This document shows positions 21,913 through 31,972 of a stretch of 64,000 nt of DNA, piece by piece. The DNA is taken from positions 1 through 64,000 of the forward strand of contig JAABRT010000001.1 of NCBI GenBank assembly GCA_011390805.1. Direction: 5' to 3'. Origin of the DNA: Gemmatimonas sp. Lineage in GTDB: Bacteria > Gemmatimonadota > Gemmatimonadetes > Gemmatimonadales > Gemmatimonadaceae. The position numbers and the translations under genes are program-made. Within the stretch, counting starts at the first letter, position 1, and every line of letters starts with the position of its first letter. Below the pieces are notes generated by a model, which searched no databases, was not told the DNA's origin, and worked only from the letters and a program-made list of their open reading frames with translations.

Positions 21913-24179
21913 GACACACTCATGCCCACCGTGGGCAGCAATGGAAACTGGGACACGGTGGTGCGCGACGGCGGGTTCTGCGCAAAGTCGAACACGTAGG
22001 TGAACACGTTGCGCGCGTTGTAGGCGTTGATGAGCGACAGATACGGCGCCCAGGTCAGACGGCCGGGACTTGTTCGCGTGACACTCAAATCCAGTCGCTG
22101 AAAGAGCGGATAGCGGGCAGCGTTGCGCAGGCCACCAATCGGCTCACGATCCACATCACGGTCATCGGTGGGAAAGCTGTTGGTGACCGGATCATAGCGA
22201 CGACGCACCAGCTGCCCTTCCACATCGGTAAACGGTGTGCCGGTGCCCAGCCCCAGGCGCACACCGTAACTCCATTTGGACTCGGTGCGATACGACGCCA
22301 CGAGGTTGATGTTGTGCCTCCGGTCCTGCACCGGTGCGAACCGCCCGCCCGGCCCATCACGTGTGCTCACGCCAAATGAGTAAGCCAGCCATCCCGACCA
22401 CGGGCCGCCTTCGAGCTGTCGCAGTAATAGATCGGCACCGTACGACCTGCCGGTGGTGACAATGAACTCGTCGCCACGCACAGCCGGATCGTTGAACAGA
22501 TTGGACGCCGGCAGACTGCCGTAATCCTTCACGTAGCCCTCCAGCCGTACAAATCGTCTGTTGCCGAACCATCGTTCCACCCCACTAATCGCCTGCCACG
22601 CCTCGGCCACCGGTGTATCCCGATTGCTGGTGAGCCAGAAATCGAACAGGCGCACCGGCGCCTGCTCATTGCGCAGCGCCGGCGTCCATTGCGTAAAGCG
22701 GCCACCGGAGAGGGTGAACGCCAGATCCTCATTGGCAAACCACTTGAGAGAGAGCCGAGGAGACACGCCCAAAAAGTCGGTGCCGGTAACCGTTTCAGCG
22801 CGCACGCCAAAGCGCGCGGTGATGGGACCGGTGCGCACCGTATGGTCAGCATACAGTGAGAACGCCGATGGATTCTGACGCACCTTGAGCAGCTCGTCAT
22901 TGCCCGCCGCGGGTGCGGCAATGTCGTATCGCACGCGGTACGCCGACCACTCGTAGCCCAGCATCGTCTCGTGCCGCCCACGCCAGCGTGTCAGCTCTCC
23001 CCAGGCGCGCGACTCGGTGAGCTGATTATTGAGCGTGAGCGAGCCCGATCCGAGATCGAGGTTCGTGCCAAAACCGGTTTGCGACAGGCGTTGCATGAAG
23101 CGCGCCGAGTCCCCGCCGGCGACACTGCCAAGCGGTTGCTCCCAGGCTGCGCCTACTACGCGGTTGCCCCAGTCGAAGCGCAGTCCGCCGGTTCCGGCGC
23201 TCGTGCTGTCGCCAAAGCCGGAGAGGAAACCGGCCAGCACGTCTTCGCCGCCGTAGGCCGTCATGGAAAGGGTGCCGCCGTTATCCAGCCGGTGCTTCAC
23301 GTGGGCCTGCACATCGGTAAACCAATACGGCAGCGACTGGTCGGAAATGAGCGCCACAAACCGGTCGGCGTAGGTGCGTCGTCCGGCCACATTCCAGCTG
23401 GTATTGCCGCCCACGGTGCCACCCAGCGACAGCGTACTGGCCAGCACCGATACCGACGCCGCGCCGTGCACGCCGCTGCGCTCTTCCGTCTTGGGCGTTA
23501 CCGAGAGCACGCTTGAGAGGCGGGTGCCGTAGCGCGCGGGAAAGCCGCCGGGCATCAGCTCAAACTCGCCGACGGTCTCGTCAATGAAGGTGCCAAAGAG
23601 GCCGGCGAGGTGAAACGGATTGTAGATGGGATAACCATCGAGCAATACAAGATTCTGGTCGCTCTCACCACCGCGCACGTTGTAGCCGGCGTTGAAATCG
23701 TTGGTGGCCACCACGCCCGGCATCAGCTGCACCACGCGCAAGACATCGGGCTCGCCGATCACGGGCACCCGCTTGAGCGTCTCGCCGCGCACGGCAAACA
23801 GCCCCGGGTTGGGGGAGAGCGTGAACTGCTCGCGTTCGGTGGTTTGCGTTTGAATACGGACGGCGCGCAGCTCTGTGGTTGCGGCGGTGAGTGTGAAATC
23901 GACGGTGCGCTGTTCGCCTCCCACAAGGGTGAGCCGCTCGCTGCGAACCAGGTAGCCGATGCGCGTGGCAGTGAGTGTGACTTCGCCAGCCGGCACGCGC
24001 AGTACATAGCGGCCGGCGGTGTCGGTGAGCGTGCCAAGTCGCGTACCACTGACAGTTATGGCGACCTGTTCGATCGGCACCGAACCGCCAGCATCGACTA
24101 CACGTCCACGCACGGTTGCTGCTGAGTCAGCGGGAGGTTGTACGGTAGCGAACAGCAGCAGTGCGGTGAGTGACAGCAT
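21906..24179 (-). CDS. TonB-dependent outer membrane receptor
   Basis: The product has 757 residues. After a short signal peptide there is a carboxypeptidase-regulatory-like beta domain at about 22-95 (VRGRVVDAGGSVPIEQVAITVSGTRLGTLTDTAGRYVLRVPAG), then a plug domain (PGVVATNDFNAGYNVRGGESDQNLVLLDGYPIYNPFHLAGLFG) and a beta-barrel ending in an aromatic residue (VGMSVSW), as in outer membrane barrels. It imports an unknown substrate with TonB energy. The DUF4249 lipoprotein gene follows with overlap. Confidence 0.92.
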   Translation of the reverse strand: MLSLTALLLFATVQPPADSAATVRGRVVDAGGSVPIEQVAITVSGTRLGTLTDTAGRYVLRVPAGEVTLTATRIGYLVRSERLTLVGGEQRTVDFTLTAATTELRAVRIQTQTTEREQFTLSPNPGLFAVRGETLKRVPVIGEPDVLRVVQLMPGVVATNDFNAGYNVRGGESDQNLVLLDGYPIYNPFHLAGLFGTFIDETVGEFELMPGGFPARYGTRLSSVLSVTPKTEERSGVHGAASVSVLASTLSLGGTVGGNTSWNVAGRRTYADRFVALISDQSLPYWFTDVQAHVKHRLDNGGTLSMTAYGGEDVLAGFLSGFGDSTSAGTGGLRFDWGNRVVGAAWEQPLGSVAGGDSARFMQRLSQTGFGTNLDLGSGSLTLNNQLTESRAWGELTRWRGRHETMLGYEWSAYRVRYDIAAPAAGNDELLKVRQNPSAFSLYADHTVRTGPITARFGVRAETVTGTDFLGVSPRLSLKWFANEDLAFTLSGGRFTQWTPALRNEQAPVRLFDFWLTSNRDTPVAEAWQAISGVERWFGNRRFVRLEGYVKDYGSLPASNLFNDPAVRGDEFIVTTGRSYGADLLLRQLEGGPWSGWLAYSFGVSTRDGPGGRFAPVQDRRHNINLVASYRTESKWSYGVRLGLGTGTPFTDVEGQLVRRRYDPVTNSFPTDDRDVDREPIGGLRNAARYPLFQRLDLSVTRTSPGRLTWAPYLSLINAYNARNVFTYVFDFAQNPPSRTTVSQFPLLPTVGMSVSW

Positions 24180-24379
24180 GCCCTGAGGTGGCGGGTTCTA
24201 CAGCGACGAGCCCAAGCGGTGATGTACGGCGTGGGGAAGGCTACGAGCTGTACGCGCGGGTAGCGCGGGAGTTCCTTTTCATGAACTGCGTCGGCATCCC
24301 GTGCCGCTGAAACTGGCAATGAGCCGGATCCGATGAAAACTCCGCATTTCAGGGTGAACCCAACCGGAGTCGCCCAGTC

Positions 24380-27229
24380 ATGCGCCGCGCCAGACATCTG
24401 TTCACGTTAGTCCTTCCGCTGATTGTTGCGTGCGGTGGTGGTGACACAACACAACCCACGCCGCCCCCAGCTCCGCCGCCACCGGCTCCTCCGCCTCCGC
24501 CTCCCCCGCCACCAGCGCCTGCGCCGGTGGCCAGCGTGGTTGTCTCGCCGACCACATTCACACTCGTTCCACAGCAGACGGCGCAGCTGACGGCCGAAAC
24601 GCGGGACTCCAGCGGGAACGTGCTATCCGGCCGCGCAGTATCGTGGACGACAGATACCGCAGGAGTCCTGAAGGCCAGCGTCAACGCAACCGGCGTTGTC
24701 ACGGCGCTCACGCCAGGGACCTCGGTAGTCACCGCGACGAGCGAAGGGCGCAGCGGAACGTCAACCATTACCATTGCCGAGGGCGGCTTCATAGTGCCTG
24801 CTGGTGCCGCGTTCACTGCGGCTGGTGGACGCGTGCGAGTTGTTGCGCCGGCCGGCGCCGTGGCCGTGGGCGCCGCTGTGACCGTAACCCCGCTGGCGAA
24901 CCCACCCGCGCACCCGGACCTCATTGACGGGACGGCATGGCAGCTCGATCCTGACAGCACCACCCTTGCACAGCCCGTCACGATTCACCTCACCTGGCTT
25001 CCTGAACAGCTGGCGTCAGATGCTGTCAAAGAGCAGATCAGGGTACATCGCTTTGATGGTTCTGCGTGGGTGCCGCTCACCGACGCGCTGGCGGACACGG
25101 CCGCCCGCGAGTCCAACGGCACCACGACATCATTTGGTACCTTCGCTCTGATTGAACTGCCGTCGAACCCTGTACCGGTGATTTCGGCGATATCCCCAAC
25201 CACTGTAGACGCTGGCACGCCGGCGTTCACACTGACTGTGTCGGGTACAGGTTTTGTAGACTCGTCTGTTGTACGGTGGAACGGCGCCGCGCGCCCGACC
25301 ACGTTCCAGTCAGCGAGCTCACTCACCGCTCAGATCACCGCCGCCGATGTCGCGTCCGCCGGTGATGCGGCCGTCACCGTGTTCTCCCCCGCACCGAGGG
25401 GCGGGACAACAACTGCGTTGACCTTCACAATCCTCACGCCTCCACCTCCGCCCCCGCCTCCCCCCCCGCCGCAGGCGACGTTTGTGGTGACGAGTACCGC
25501 GAACTCAGGCGCCGGTTCTCTGCGACAGGCCATCATCAACGCCAATACGACGTCCGGAAATGATTCAATCCACTTCAACATTCCAGGAGCCGGACCGCAC
25601 ACAATCCGATTAACCACCGCGCTGCCGTCCATCACTGAAGCGGTTGTGATTGACGGCTACACCCAGCCGGGCGCGCTTCCGAACACGAATCCAAGCGGCG
25701 CGATCAACGCCGTCTTGAAGATCGAACTTGATGGAGTTTCACTGCCCGGCGGCGCCCACGGACTGACCATTGCAGGTGAGGGCAGCACCGTTCGTGGACT
25801 GGTGATCAACCGCAGCGGTGGAGATGGCATTCACCTGGTCGGTGGCGGGAACAATGTGATCGAGGGAAACTTCCTCGGCACCAACGCCACGGGATCGTTT
25901 GCACGCGCGAATAGTGGATCGGGTTTACGCACCATCAACTCAAAGAACAACCTGATTGGCGGAAGCACGCCCGCCGCACGCAATGTGATCTCCGGCGGCA
26001 ACTTCCACGGCGTGGATCTTGGCGGCAGCGCGTCCACCGGCAACCGTATTGAGGGCAACCTCATTGGATTGAACGCAGCGGCAACGACCGGATTAGGCGG
26101 TGTGTTTGGTGTCTTCCTTGAGGAAGGTGCGAGTGACAACGTGATCGGTGGAACAGCACCCGGCACTGGCAACGTCATCTCTGGGAACGGCAGCCACGGA
26201 ATCGTGCTCCGACGCGCCTCCCGTAACCGGATTCAAGGCAACCATATCGGCACCAACCCGACCGGTTCCGCACCAATCCGCAACGGAGCCACTGGCATCA
26301 GCATTGAGGTTGACGCAGCGGCCAATGTGATCGGAGGTAGCTCGCCCGCACACCGGAACGTGATCTCGGGCAACGAGGATAATGGCATCCGCGTGCGCGC
26401 ATCCGGATCGATGAATCGGATCGAAGGAAACTTTATTGGCGTAGACGCCACCGGAACGACCGGCGTTGGCAACGGAGAAGACGGGATCCGCATCGAGAAT
26501 ACCGCCGGCACCATCATCGGTGGCACAGCGCCCGGTTCAGGTAACATCGTCTCAATGAACGGCGACGACGGGATCGATTTCTCCGGCGCCCAAGGCACGG
26601 TGGTGCAAGGAAATGTCATCGGGTCGGATGCCACCGGTACCATCAACCTCGGCAACGGCGACGCCGGCATGAACATCTTCAACAGCGGTGGCAATTCCAT
26701 TGGTGGCACACAGTCTGGTGCCGGCAACGTGATTGCGTTCAACAAAAATGTGCGCGACCGTGCGGGCATCCGTATCGCGGGCACCAGCACGCAAAACGCG
26801 ATGCTCGGCAACGCGATTTACGCCAACCTCGGATTCGGCATCGATCTCATGCCGGGCGGCATCACAGCTAACGACCTGGGCGACAGCGATACCGGCCCGA
26901 ACAACCTGCAGAACTTTCCCGTGCTGACGGCAGCCACGCTCCGGAGCAGTCTCTCTGTCACGGGCACATTCAACTCTGTGGCCTCTACCACATTCCGGAT
27001 CGAGTTCTTCGCCAACGACACGCTCGACCCCTCGGGTCACGGGGAGGGTCAGCGTTATCTGGGCTTCGCCGAGATTGCCACCGACGCAAACGGGAACGCC
27101 TTAATCGATGTCGACCTGTCAGCGGCTGGCATCAGCGCCGGCCAATTCATCACGGCCACAGCGACGGATGCTGACGGGAACACGTCGGAGTTTTCGGCGG
27201 GCGTGGTGGTCCAGCAAGGGAACGGATGA
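24380..27229 (+). CDS. Large surface lipoprotein with Ig-like domains and a right-handed beta-helix
   Basis: The product has 949 residues. The lipobox Cys is residue 18 (LIVACGG). A Pro-rich linker (about 25-48) is followed by a Big_2-like domain ([38 protein letters not shown]), a strand-rich domain ([21 protein letters not shown]), an IPT/TIG domain ([26 protein letters not shown]), a second poly-Pro linker near 352-363, then a beta-helix (about 385-850) built from repeats of the form [17 protein letters not shown] and [14 protein letters not shown]. It resembles surface adhesins or parallel beta-helix lyases. It is divergent from the TonB receptor; 24180-24379 contains no gene. Confidence 0.85.
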   Translation: MRRARHLFTLVLPLIVACGGGDTTQPTPPPAPPPPAPPPPPPPPPAPAPVASVVVSPTTFTLVPQQTAQLTAETRDSSGNVLSGRAVSWTTDTAGVLKASVNATGVVTALTPGTSVVTATSEGRSGTSTITIAEGGFIVPAGAAFTAAGGRVRVVAPAGAVAVGAAVTVTPLANPPAHPDLIDGTAWQLDPDSTTLAQPVTIHLTWLPEQLASDAVKEQIRVHRFDGSAWVPLTDALADTAARESNGTTTSFGTFALIELPSNPVPVISAISPTTVDAGTPAFTLTVSGTGFVDSSVVRWNGAARPTTFQSASSLTAQITAADVASAGDAAVTVFSPAPRGGTTTALTFTILTPPPPPPPPPPPQATFVVTSTANSGAGSLRQAIINANTTSGNDSIHFNIPGAGPHTIRLTTALPSITEAVVIDGYTQPGALPNTNPSGAINAVLKIELDGVSLPGGAHGLTIAGEGSTVRGLVINRSGGDGIHLVGGGNNVIEGNFLGTNATGSFARANSGSGLRTINSKNNLIGGSTPAARNVISGGNFHGVDLGGSASTGNRIEGNLIGLNAAATTGLGGVFGVFLEEGASDNVIGGTAPGTGNVISGNGSHGIVLRRASRNRIQGNHIGTNPTGSAPIRNGATGISIEVDAAANVIGGSSPAHRNVISGNEDNGIRVRASGSMNRIEGNFIGVDATGTTGVGNGEDGIRIENTAGTIIGGTAPGSGNIVSMNGDDGIDFSGAQGTVVQGNVIGSDATGTINLGNGDAGMNIFNSGGNSIGGTQSGAGNVIAFNKNVRDRAGIRIAGTSTQNAMLGNAIYANLGFGIDLMPGGITANDLGDSDTGPNNLQNFPVLTAATLRSSLSVTGTFNSVASTTFRIEFFANDTLDPSGHGEGQRYLGFAEIATDANGNALIDVDLSAAGISAGQFITATATDADGNTSEFSAGVVVQQGNG

Positions 27230-27248
27230 CAGTTGTGCGTTTACGAAC

Positions 27249-27380
27249 TCAGTGATGCGCGCTGGCCCCGCCGATCAGTTGGCTGATGAGCGCGGGCCAC
27301 TCGTCGTCACTCCACGGCTTGTGAACGAACGCCCGTAATCCGGCTGGATAGTTGTCTCTTGCCTTCAGCTCCTCGGCAAA
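27249..27380 (-). pseudogene. Remnant of a response-regulator receiver domain
   Basis: A minus-strand frame ending at TGA 27249-27251 encodes NYPAGLRAFVHKPWSDDEW and PALISQLIGG, which resembles the last helix of a CheY-like receiver domain (the FVHKPW Lys-Pro motif). The frame is closed by a stop only two codons before this stretch, and no upstream receiver sequence is present. It looks like a 3' fragment left after deletion. Chance resemblance is possible. Confidence 0.35.
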
Positions 27381-27400
27381 TCACGATCGGGAGACCTGTC

Positions 27401-28252
27401 ATGTCCCTGCACCGCAATCGCCATTTCACATCTGCGCCCGTGTACGCGGCGCTTGCACTTGTGGTCCTGCTGTCCTTGACCACCGCGGAGGCACAGTCGC
27501 GCGAAGACGGCGAAGCAGCGTGGGCTCGCGGGCTTGAACTCGCCTTGCTTGGCCAAGCCGACTCTTCGCTCGCTGCATATCGGCGTGCGCTCGCGATTGC
27601 ACGTACCACGCGCGACCCCGGTCTTGCGAGCGCCGCGCGGCTCGGCATGGCCGACGTATTTGACGTCTGGCGTTTGTGTGCCGACTCGGCTGATGTCGCG
27701 TATCGCGAAGCCACACAGCTCGCGGAACCGGGCGACTACTCTGCCGTTGACGCGTACGTCAGGTGGCTGAGTGCGCAAGGACGCATCACTGATGCGCGTG
27801 CCCTGCACCGGCGCGCCTACGCGGGGCTGAACGTACCGCGCGCCATCAAGCATGAGACAGTTACCTACCTGCTCGGCGAAGCCGCCATGCAGCGTGCATC
27901 AGGTAACGGCGGCGCCGCCTTGAGCACGCTCATGAATGCGCGTGATGTTGCCGACCGGCTGGCTACGGGTGATGGTGCCATGCCGCTCGCGGACAGCGTG
28001 CATCAGTACAATTATTGGGTGCTGCACGATCTCGCTGAGCTCAGGCTTGACCCCAAAGCCGGAGCCGCGCGCAACGCTGCAGCAGGTGCAGCGTTGCGGG
28101 CGATGATTGATGGTGCCCGCGAGGATGCCGAACGGGATAGTGCACAGCGCTTCAGCACCGCGCGTCTTCGCGATCGCATCGCGCAACTGCGTCGCCGCTG
28201 TGGCACCGGCGAATGCACGGTGCCACCGCCTCCTTCAACACCGTCGTGTTGA
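27401..28252 (+). CDS. Secreted TPR-like protein
   Basis: The product has 283 residues. It has a signal peptide (PVYAALALVVLLSLTTAEAQ), then helical repeats reading like tetratricopeptide units (AWARGLELALLGQADSSLAAYRRALAIARTTRD, AYVRWLSAQGRITDARALHRRAYAG). The C-terminus ends CTVPPPPSTPSC. Such proteins act as scaffolds; no partner is evident. ATG 27401 gives the signal peptide. Confidence 0.7.
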   Translation: MSLHRNRHFTSAPVYAALALVVLLSLTTAEAQSREDGEAAWARGLELALLGQADSSLAAYRRALAIARTTRDPGLASAARLGMADVFDVWRLCADSADVAYREATQLAEPGDYSAVDAYVRWLSAQGRITDARALHRRAYAGLNVPRAIKHETVTYLLGEAAMQRASGNGGAALSTLMNARDVADRLATGDGAMPLADSVHQYNYWVLHDLAELRLDPKAGAARNAAAGAALRAMIDGAREDAERDSAQRFSTARLRDRIAQLRRRCGTGECTVPPPPSTPSC

Positions 28253-28304
28253 ACTGATGTGTCTCGGCCGAGATCGACTGTCGCGTGCCAACTGCAATCA
28301 ATGA

Positions 28305-29234
28305 CTACGGCTTGGCAACCGGCCCCGACTTCATCTCCATCACCATCGTCTGATTCACGCTGTTCACGTCGCCGTTCATGTCGAGGTCGAGGGCCATTTT
28401 CACATCCATCTTCATGTCCATTGATGGCTGCACGCTGTTGAATCGGACCACGAGCGTGGCCACGCCCTTTCCCTCCATTGAACGCACAGTTGCCTGCGCG
28501 CCGGCCGGCATACCGGCCGGGTTCATGACCTGATTCCTGGCCGACTGCGCCAGCATCATGTCCAGCACCACACTGTCGGCACTGAGCGACTTTACCACAT
28601 ACTCAACGTCCTGTTGAATCGTCAAACCGTTCTGCGTGACCGGCCGCGCCGCTTTCCAACGTGCGCCTACACCCACCGGCTCAGTTGGAAACGTCACCCC
28701 CGTCTGGTCCATTGAGCCCAGCGATCCGAGAGCCTGCATCATTTCCGGGTTGCCGCCGTCGAACTGCATGTTCGACACCCCTCCGGTTGGACTGATGGAA
28801 TAGCGCATTTTCATTCCGTTCATGCCGGCCAGCTGCGGACGCATGGCGCTGACGAGCATTGGATCTGCTCCGTTATCGTCGATGTCCATGCTCACGAACT
28901 CGGCCGTGATGGCCGCGGTCCCGTTGGCCGCCACCTCTCCCACGGTGTATTGCATGTTCGCAATCGTGGCTGGCAGCGACTGCGCCGGCATCGCCATGCC
29001 GCCCATCTCCATGTTCATTGTGATGCTCTGGCGCGCGGCTCCAGATTCACTATCGCCCTTTACCAGTCTGAACCGCAGTGCTTGTCTCGGCGCGGTGCCC
29101 GCATCAAGTACCGTGATATCGGGCGCAACGTTGGTCGCCGGGGTGGATTGTGCGGACAGCAGTTGTACGGGGGCGATGCACAGGGCGGCGGCTACGGTGG
29201 AGCTGTACAATACCTGGAGAGAAGAACGAATCAC
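28305..29234 (-). CDS. Hypothetical secreted protein
   Basis: The product has 309 residues from GTG 29232-29234, the start that yields a signal peptide (VLYSSTVAAALCIAPVQLLSAQ). An upstream extension in the same frame is Arg-rich and runs antisense through the DUF6483 gene, so it is rejected. The mature part is Met-rich (MNMEMGGMAMPAQ, MNGMKMRYSISP) and ends MDMKMDVKMALDLDMNGDVN. Met-rich patches can bind copper or silver, but no family is recognised. The promoter must lie in 29235-29393, shared with the divergent gene. Confidence 0.7.
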   Translation of the reverse strand: MIRSSLQVLYSSTVAAALCIAPVQLLSAQSTPATNVAPDITVLDAGTAPRQALRFRLVKGDSESGAARQSITMNMEMGGMAMPAQSLPATIANMQYTVGEVAANGTAAITAEFVSMDIDDNGADPMLVSAMRPQLAGMNGMKMRYSISPTGGVSNMQFDGGNPEMMQALGSLGSMDQTGVTFPTEPVGVGARWKAARPVTQNGLTIQQDVEYVVKSLSADSVVLDMMLAQSARNQVMNPAGMPAGAQATVRSMEGKGVATLVVRFNSVQPSMDMKMDVKMALDLDMNGDVNSVNQTMVMEMKSGPVAKP

Positions 29235-29393
29235 GGATTGGCACCGGATGAGGGATGGGCTGGGGCCACTTCGCGCGGCGCCTCCCTCACATTGCCTGCT
29301 TGAACCCGTTTTTTGTAGCTGCCAGGGCTTTTTTTGCTCTTTTGTTAAGGTGGACCCACTGCCTGACCTCACTGCACTCCCTACCATCCAACC

Positions 29394-29765
29394 ATGCGCG
29401 TTCGTAAACCGGGGCAAGAAGACTATCTGCTGCGCGTGATTCGTGAGGCCGCTGAAGCACTGCGCCGTTTGCGCGAGATGCTCACGGACACGGAGCAGTC
29501 GGCGGCGCCTGTTCGCGCGGAGCTGGCGAGCACGATTGCCGTGCTGCTCGGTCCCGAAGCACCGCTGCTTCAGCAGCTTGATGCCGATACGGCAGTTCGA
29601 CTGCTGAACGATGAGCGTGTGCTCGCGCTCTGGATTGAGGCGCTCGAACTGCAGGCAAACGCGCTTGAGGCCGACGACAGTCCGACTGATGCGATCCGGC
29701 ATCGGGCAGACAACCTGCGTGCAGCAGGTGCGCGACTGGAAGCGTTGCAGCAGACACGCGAATGA
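29394..29765 (+). CDS. DUF6483-like protein
   Basis: The product has 123 residues and is all-helical. It begins with RKPGQEDYLLRVIREAAEALRRLREML, similar to small proteins with a DYxxRxIEQLxxALxRL start grouped as DUF6483. The middle holds PLLQQLDADTAVRLLNDERVLALWIEALELQANALE. Function unknown. It overlaps the next gene by 4 bases, so the two form an operon. Confidence 0.7.
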   Translation: MRVRKPGQEDYLLRVIREAAEALRRLREMLTDTEQSAAPVRAELASTIAVLLGPEAPLLQQLDADTAVRLLNDERVLALWIEALELQANALEADDSPTDAIRHRADNLRAAGARLEALQQTRE

Positions 29766-30178
29766 CTACGGTGCAGCGCGCCCGCTCCGTGCTCGCCGTC
29801 CAGGATCTCGAACGCGCACGCCGTTTCTACATTGATGTACTCGGATTCACCGAAGATCGGATCAGCGCCTTTGGCTGGGCGTTTCTCAGCAAAGACGCTT
29901 TTCATGTCATGCTCGGCGAGTGTCGCGACGAAGTGCCGGCATCGGCAACCGGCAATCACTCGTGGTTCATCCATCTGCTGGTTGACGATGTTGACGGATA
30001 TCATCGTGACGTGCGTGCGAGGGGAGCCGAGGTTTTAGCGCCTCCAACGGATCGCGCATACGGCCTTCGCGAGTTCACCATCTGCACACCCGACGGTCAT
30101 CGGATCATGGTGGGGCAGTCCATCGCGGCTGCTGAGCAAGTCAACAAGCATGATGATGGCAGACAGCGTGACATCTGA
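29762..30178 (+). CDS. VOC superfamily (glyoxalase/bleomycin-resistance-like) protein
   Basis: The product has 138 residues and one VOC domain: RSVLAVQDLERARRFYIDVLGFTED, FHVMLGECRD, WFIHLLVDDVDGYHRDVRARGAEV, GLREFTICTPDGHRIMVGQ. Conserved H and E positions of VOC metal sites are present (FIHLL, REFTI). The substrate is unknown. It is translationally coupled to the DUF6483 gene (ATGA overlap at 29762-29765). Confidence 0.88.
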   Translation: MTTVQRARSVLAVQDLERARRFYIDVLGFTEDRISAFGWAFLSKDAFHVMLGECRDEVPASATGNHSWFIHLLVDDVDGYHRDVRARGAEVLAPPTDRAYGLREFTICTPDGHRIMVGQSIAAAEQVNKHDDGRQRDI

Positions 30179-30195
30179 TCGTGCATTCCATTGCA

Positions 30196-30246
30196 CCAGC
30201 TGGAGACCAGCTGGAGACCAGCTGGAGACCAGCTTGTCTCCAGCTG
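30196..30246. repeat. 11-bp tandem repeat ending in a perfect hairpin (terminator-like)
   Basis: CCAGCTGGAGA is repeated three times (30196-30228) and the last copy forms a perfect 11-base-pair hairpin CAGCTGGAGAC/GTCTCCAGCTG with a CAGCTT loop (30219-30246). It sits between two convergent genes ending at 30178 and 30252. It lacks a T tract on either strand; it may act as a structural or processing signal for both transcripts, with the repeat arising by slippage. Confidence 0.75.
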
Positions 30247-30251
30247 ACGCA

Positions 30252-30848
30252 TCACTGCGACTGCATACGCAACACCTTTCCAGCCCACTGTTCGTCATCC
30301 ACCGCATCAGCCAGCACTGACGCGACGTCCCCACGCGCGGCCTCAGCACCGACGTCGACGTCGTCACCAAAACGCATATTGCGCGTGCCGTCCTGCTCGG
30401 TGAGACTCACCGGACGCAGGATGGCGTAGGTGAGTCCTGAGCGTTTGAGATGTTCGTCGGCATCATGTTTGGCCTGCAGATAGTTCGCGAGCTTGCTGTC
30501 AGGGTCCGGCTCTCCGGCCCCCACAGAGCTCAACATCACGAACCGTTGCACGTTTGCCTTGGCGGCCAGATCGATCAGGCGCTTGGCGCCGTCCCGGTCA
30601 ACCGCGTTCGTGCCCTCGGGCCCTGCTGAACCGCCGGAACCGGCCGCGAACACCACCGCGTCACAACCTTCGCACACATCGCTCTTGAGTTGGGTGAGGT
30701 CTCCCTGTCGCTGCTCGGTATCCGGAGGTAGCGCGGTGGTATCAGAGCTTTCACGCACCAGGGCAATGGGATGATGGCCGCGAGCCGTGAGCTCCTTCAC
30801 CAGGCGGAGCCCTGTCTTTCCTGTTGCGCCAGCCACGAGAACGTTCAT
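30252..30848 (-). CDS. NAD(P)-binding SDR-like protein (NmrA/YwnB type)
   Basis: The product has 198 residues. Atypical short-chain dehydrogenase: [25 protein letters not shown] (Gly motif), [58 protein letters not shown] (the YxxxK equivalent is Y-LQAK). Such proteins bind NADP(H) and act as redox-linked oxidoreductases or regulators. The start overlaps the end of the PRC-barrel gene by 4 bases, making a two-gene operon. Confidence 0.88.
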   Translation of the reverse strand: MNVLVAGATGKTGLRLVKELTARGHHPIALVRESSDTTALPPDTEQRQGDLTQLKSDVCEGCDAVVFAAGSGGSAGPEGTNAVDRDGAKRLIDLAAKANVQRFVMLSSVGAGEPDPDSKLANYLQAKHDADEHLKRSGLTYAILRPVSLTEQDGTRNMRFGDDVDVGAEAARGDVASVLADAVDDEQWAGKVLRMQSQ

Positions 30849-31783
30849 GAGCGACCGTCGCGTTTTACATCGACGCGCTCTTTGCGCAGATCAGCTTCTA
30901 CGATTTCTTCACCCTGCACCGCATGCTTCTTGATCACGATCTCTTCCTTGGCAACCGTGCGCTTGTCAGCGATGACTTCCTCCTGCATGACCGGAATGAC
31001 GATCTCATCATCCTTGATTTGTGTTTTTGCGTTCAACGATTGGTCGCCTGACACCGGACGGCGCTCAACGGTGACTTCCTCATGCGTGACGGGCACGGCT
31101 TTGCGTACACGTTCGGTTTCCACGTGTTTTTCCACGCCAACTGTGCCTGCTTTGACCTGACGCTTGCCGATTGCCAGTTCTTCCTCTGAACGTGTGAGAT
31201 AGCGCGCGTCATCATTGCCGGCCCGGCCGTGTTTTGCACGACGTCCTTCGAACGCATGGTTGTCGTCAAAGTGTGGCTGACCGTAAAAGTCGCCGCTGTC
31301 GTTGTGTTTGCTTTTCGATGTACGGTCTGACGGGTTCGTTAAGCGGTCAAGAAGCGACGTTTCATGTTCTCGCGTGAGCTCGCCACGCGTGTACGGGGGA
31401 AAGCCGCGCAGATCGTCAGCGTGAAAGTTCACGATCACTTCGTCTTCGTTGTCATCCAGCCGAGCGGTACCGATGGGCAACACGGCGTGCTTGTGCGCGT
31501 CGTCATGCACGAGGTCGTCATGCAGCTTCATCTCCACGTAGCGCACCTTCATGAGCTCGGTGTCTACCAGCAGGTCGTCCACTTCGCCGATCGTGCGGCC
31601 GTCCATCGATTTGATGTCCCATCCGCGGATATCCGGCTCACCGTCAGCGATCTCGAAATCGTCCATGTCGCTGAGGTGCATGAGGGCAGCGGTGGTGTTG
31701 CTGCGCGCGTCGTGTGTCGCACCCGTTGAACGGGCGTTGGGGGTGCGTGACTGCGAATCCACCCTGGGATCGTGACGTGTCAT
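30845..31783 (-). CDS. PRC-barrel and DUF2382 (YsnF/AvaK-like) stress protein
   Basis: The product has 312 residues. Residues about 50-130 form a PRC-barrel ([37 protein letters not shown]). The C-terminal 110 residues are DUF2382: [47 protein letters not shown], then [26 protein letters not shown]. Proteins of this form are general-stress proteins in soil bacteria and cyanobacteria. A strong Shine-Dalgarno (GGAGGAACG) precedes ATG 31783. Coupled to the SDR gene downstream. Confidence 0.9.
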   Translation of the reverse strand: MTRHDPRVDSQSRTPNARSTGATHDARSNTTAALMHLSDMDDFEIADGEPDIRGWDIKSMDGRTIGEVDDLLVDTELMKVRYVEMKLHDDLVHDDAHKHAVLPIGTARLDDNEDEVIVNFHADDLRGFPPYTRGELTREHETSLLDRLTNPSDRTSKSKHNDSGDFYGQPHFDDNHAFEGRRAKHGRAGNDDARYLTRSEEELAIGKRQVKAGTVGVEKHVETERVRKAVPVTHEEVTVERRPVSGDQSLNAKTQIKDDEIVIPVMQEEVIADKRTVAKEEIVIKKHAVQGEEIVEADLRKERVDVKRDGRS

Positions 31784-31972
31784 CGTTCCTCCACTATGTC
31801 ATTGAGCGCTGGATCTTTGCCGCTCCACCACGAGGAGAAACTGCAATCGCACGGTGCTGCAAATCATCCGGCATTCTGTTGACTTGCAACTTGGTTTCAT
31901 ACAGCGAAGCAGACCATTCACCTCAGGTGGCGAATCGTCTTTGACATCTTGAGGGAGAAATGATGCCTGCGA

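Noticed and set aside
29235-29702. N-terminal extension of the secreted protein at 28305-29234
   Set aside because: The extension is Arg/Gln-rich, antisense to the DUF6483 gene, and would bury the signal peptide in the middle of the protein.
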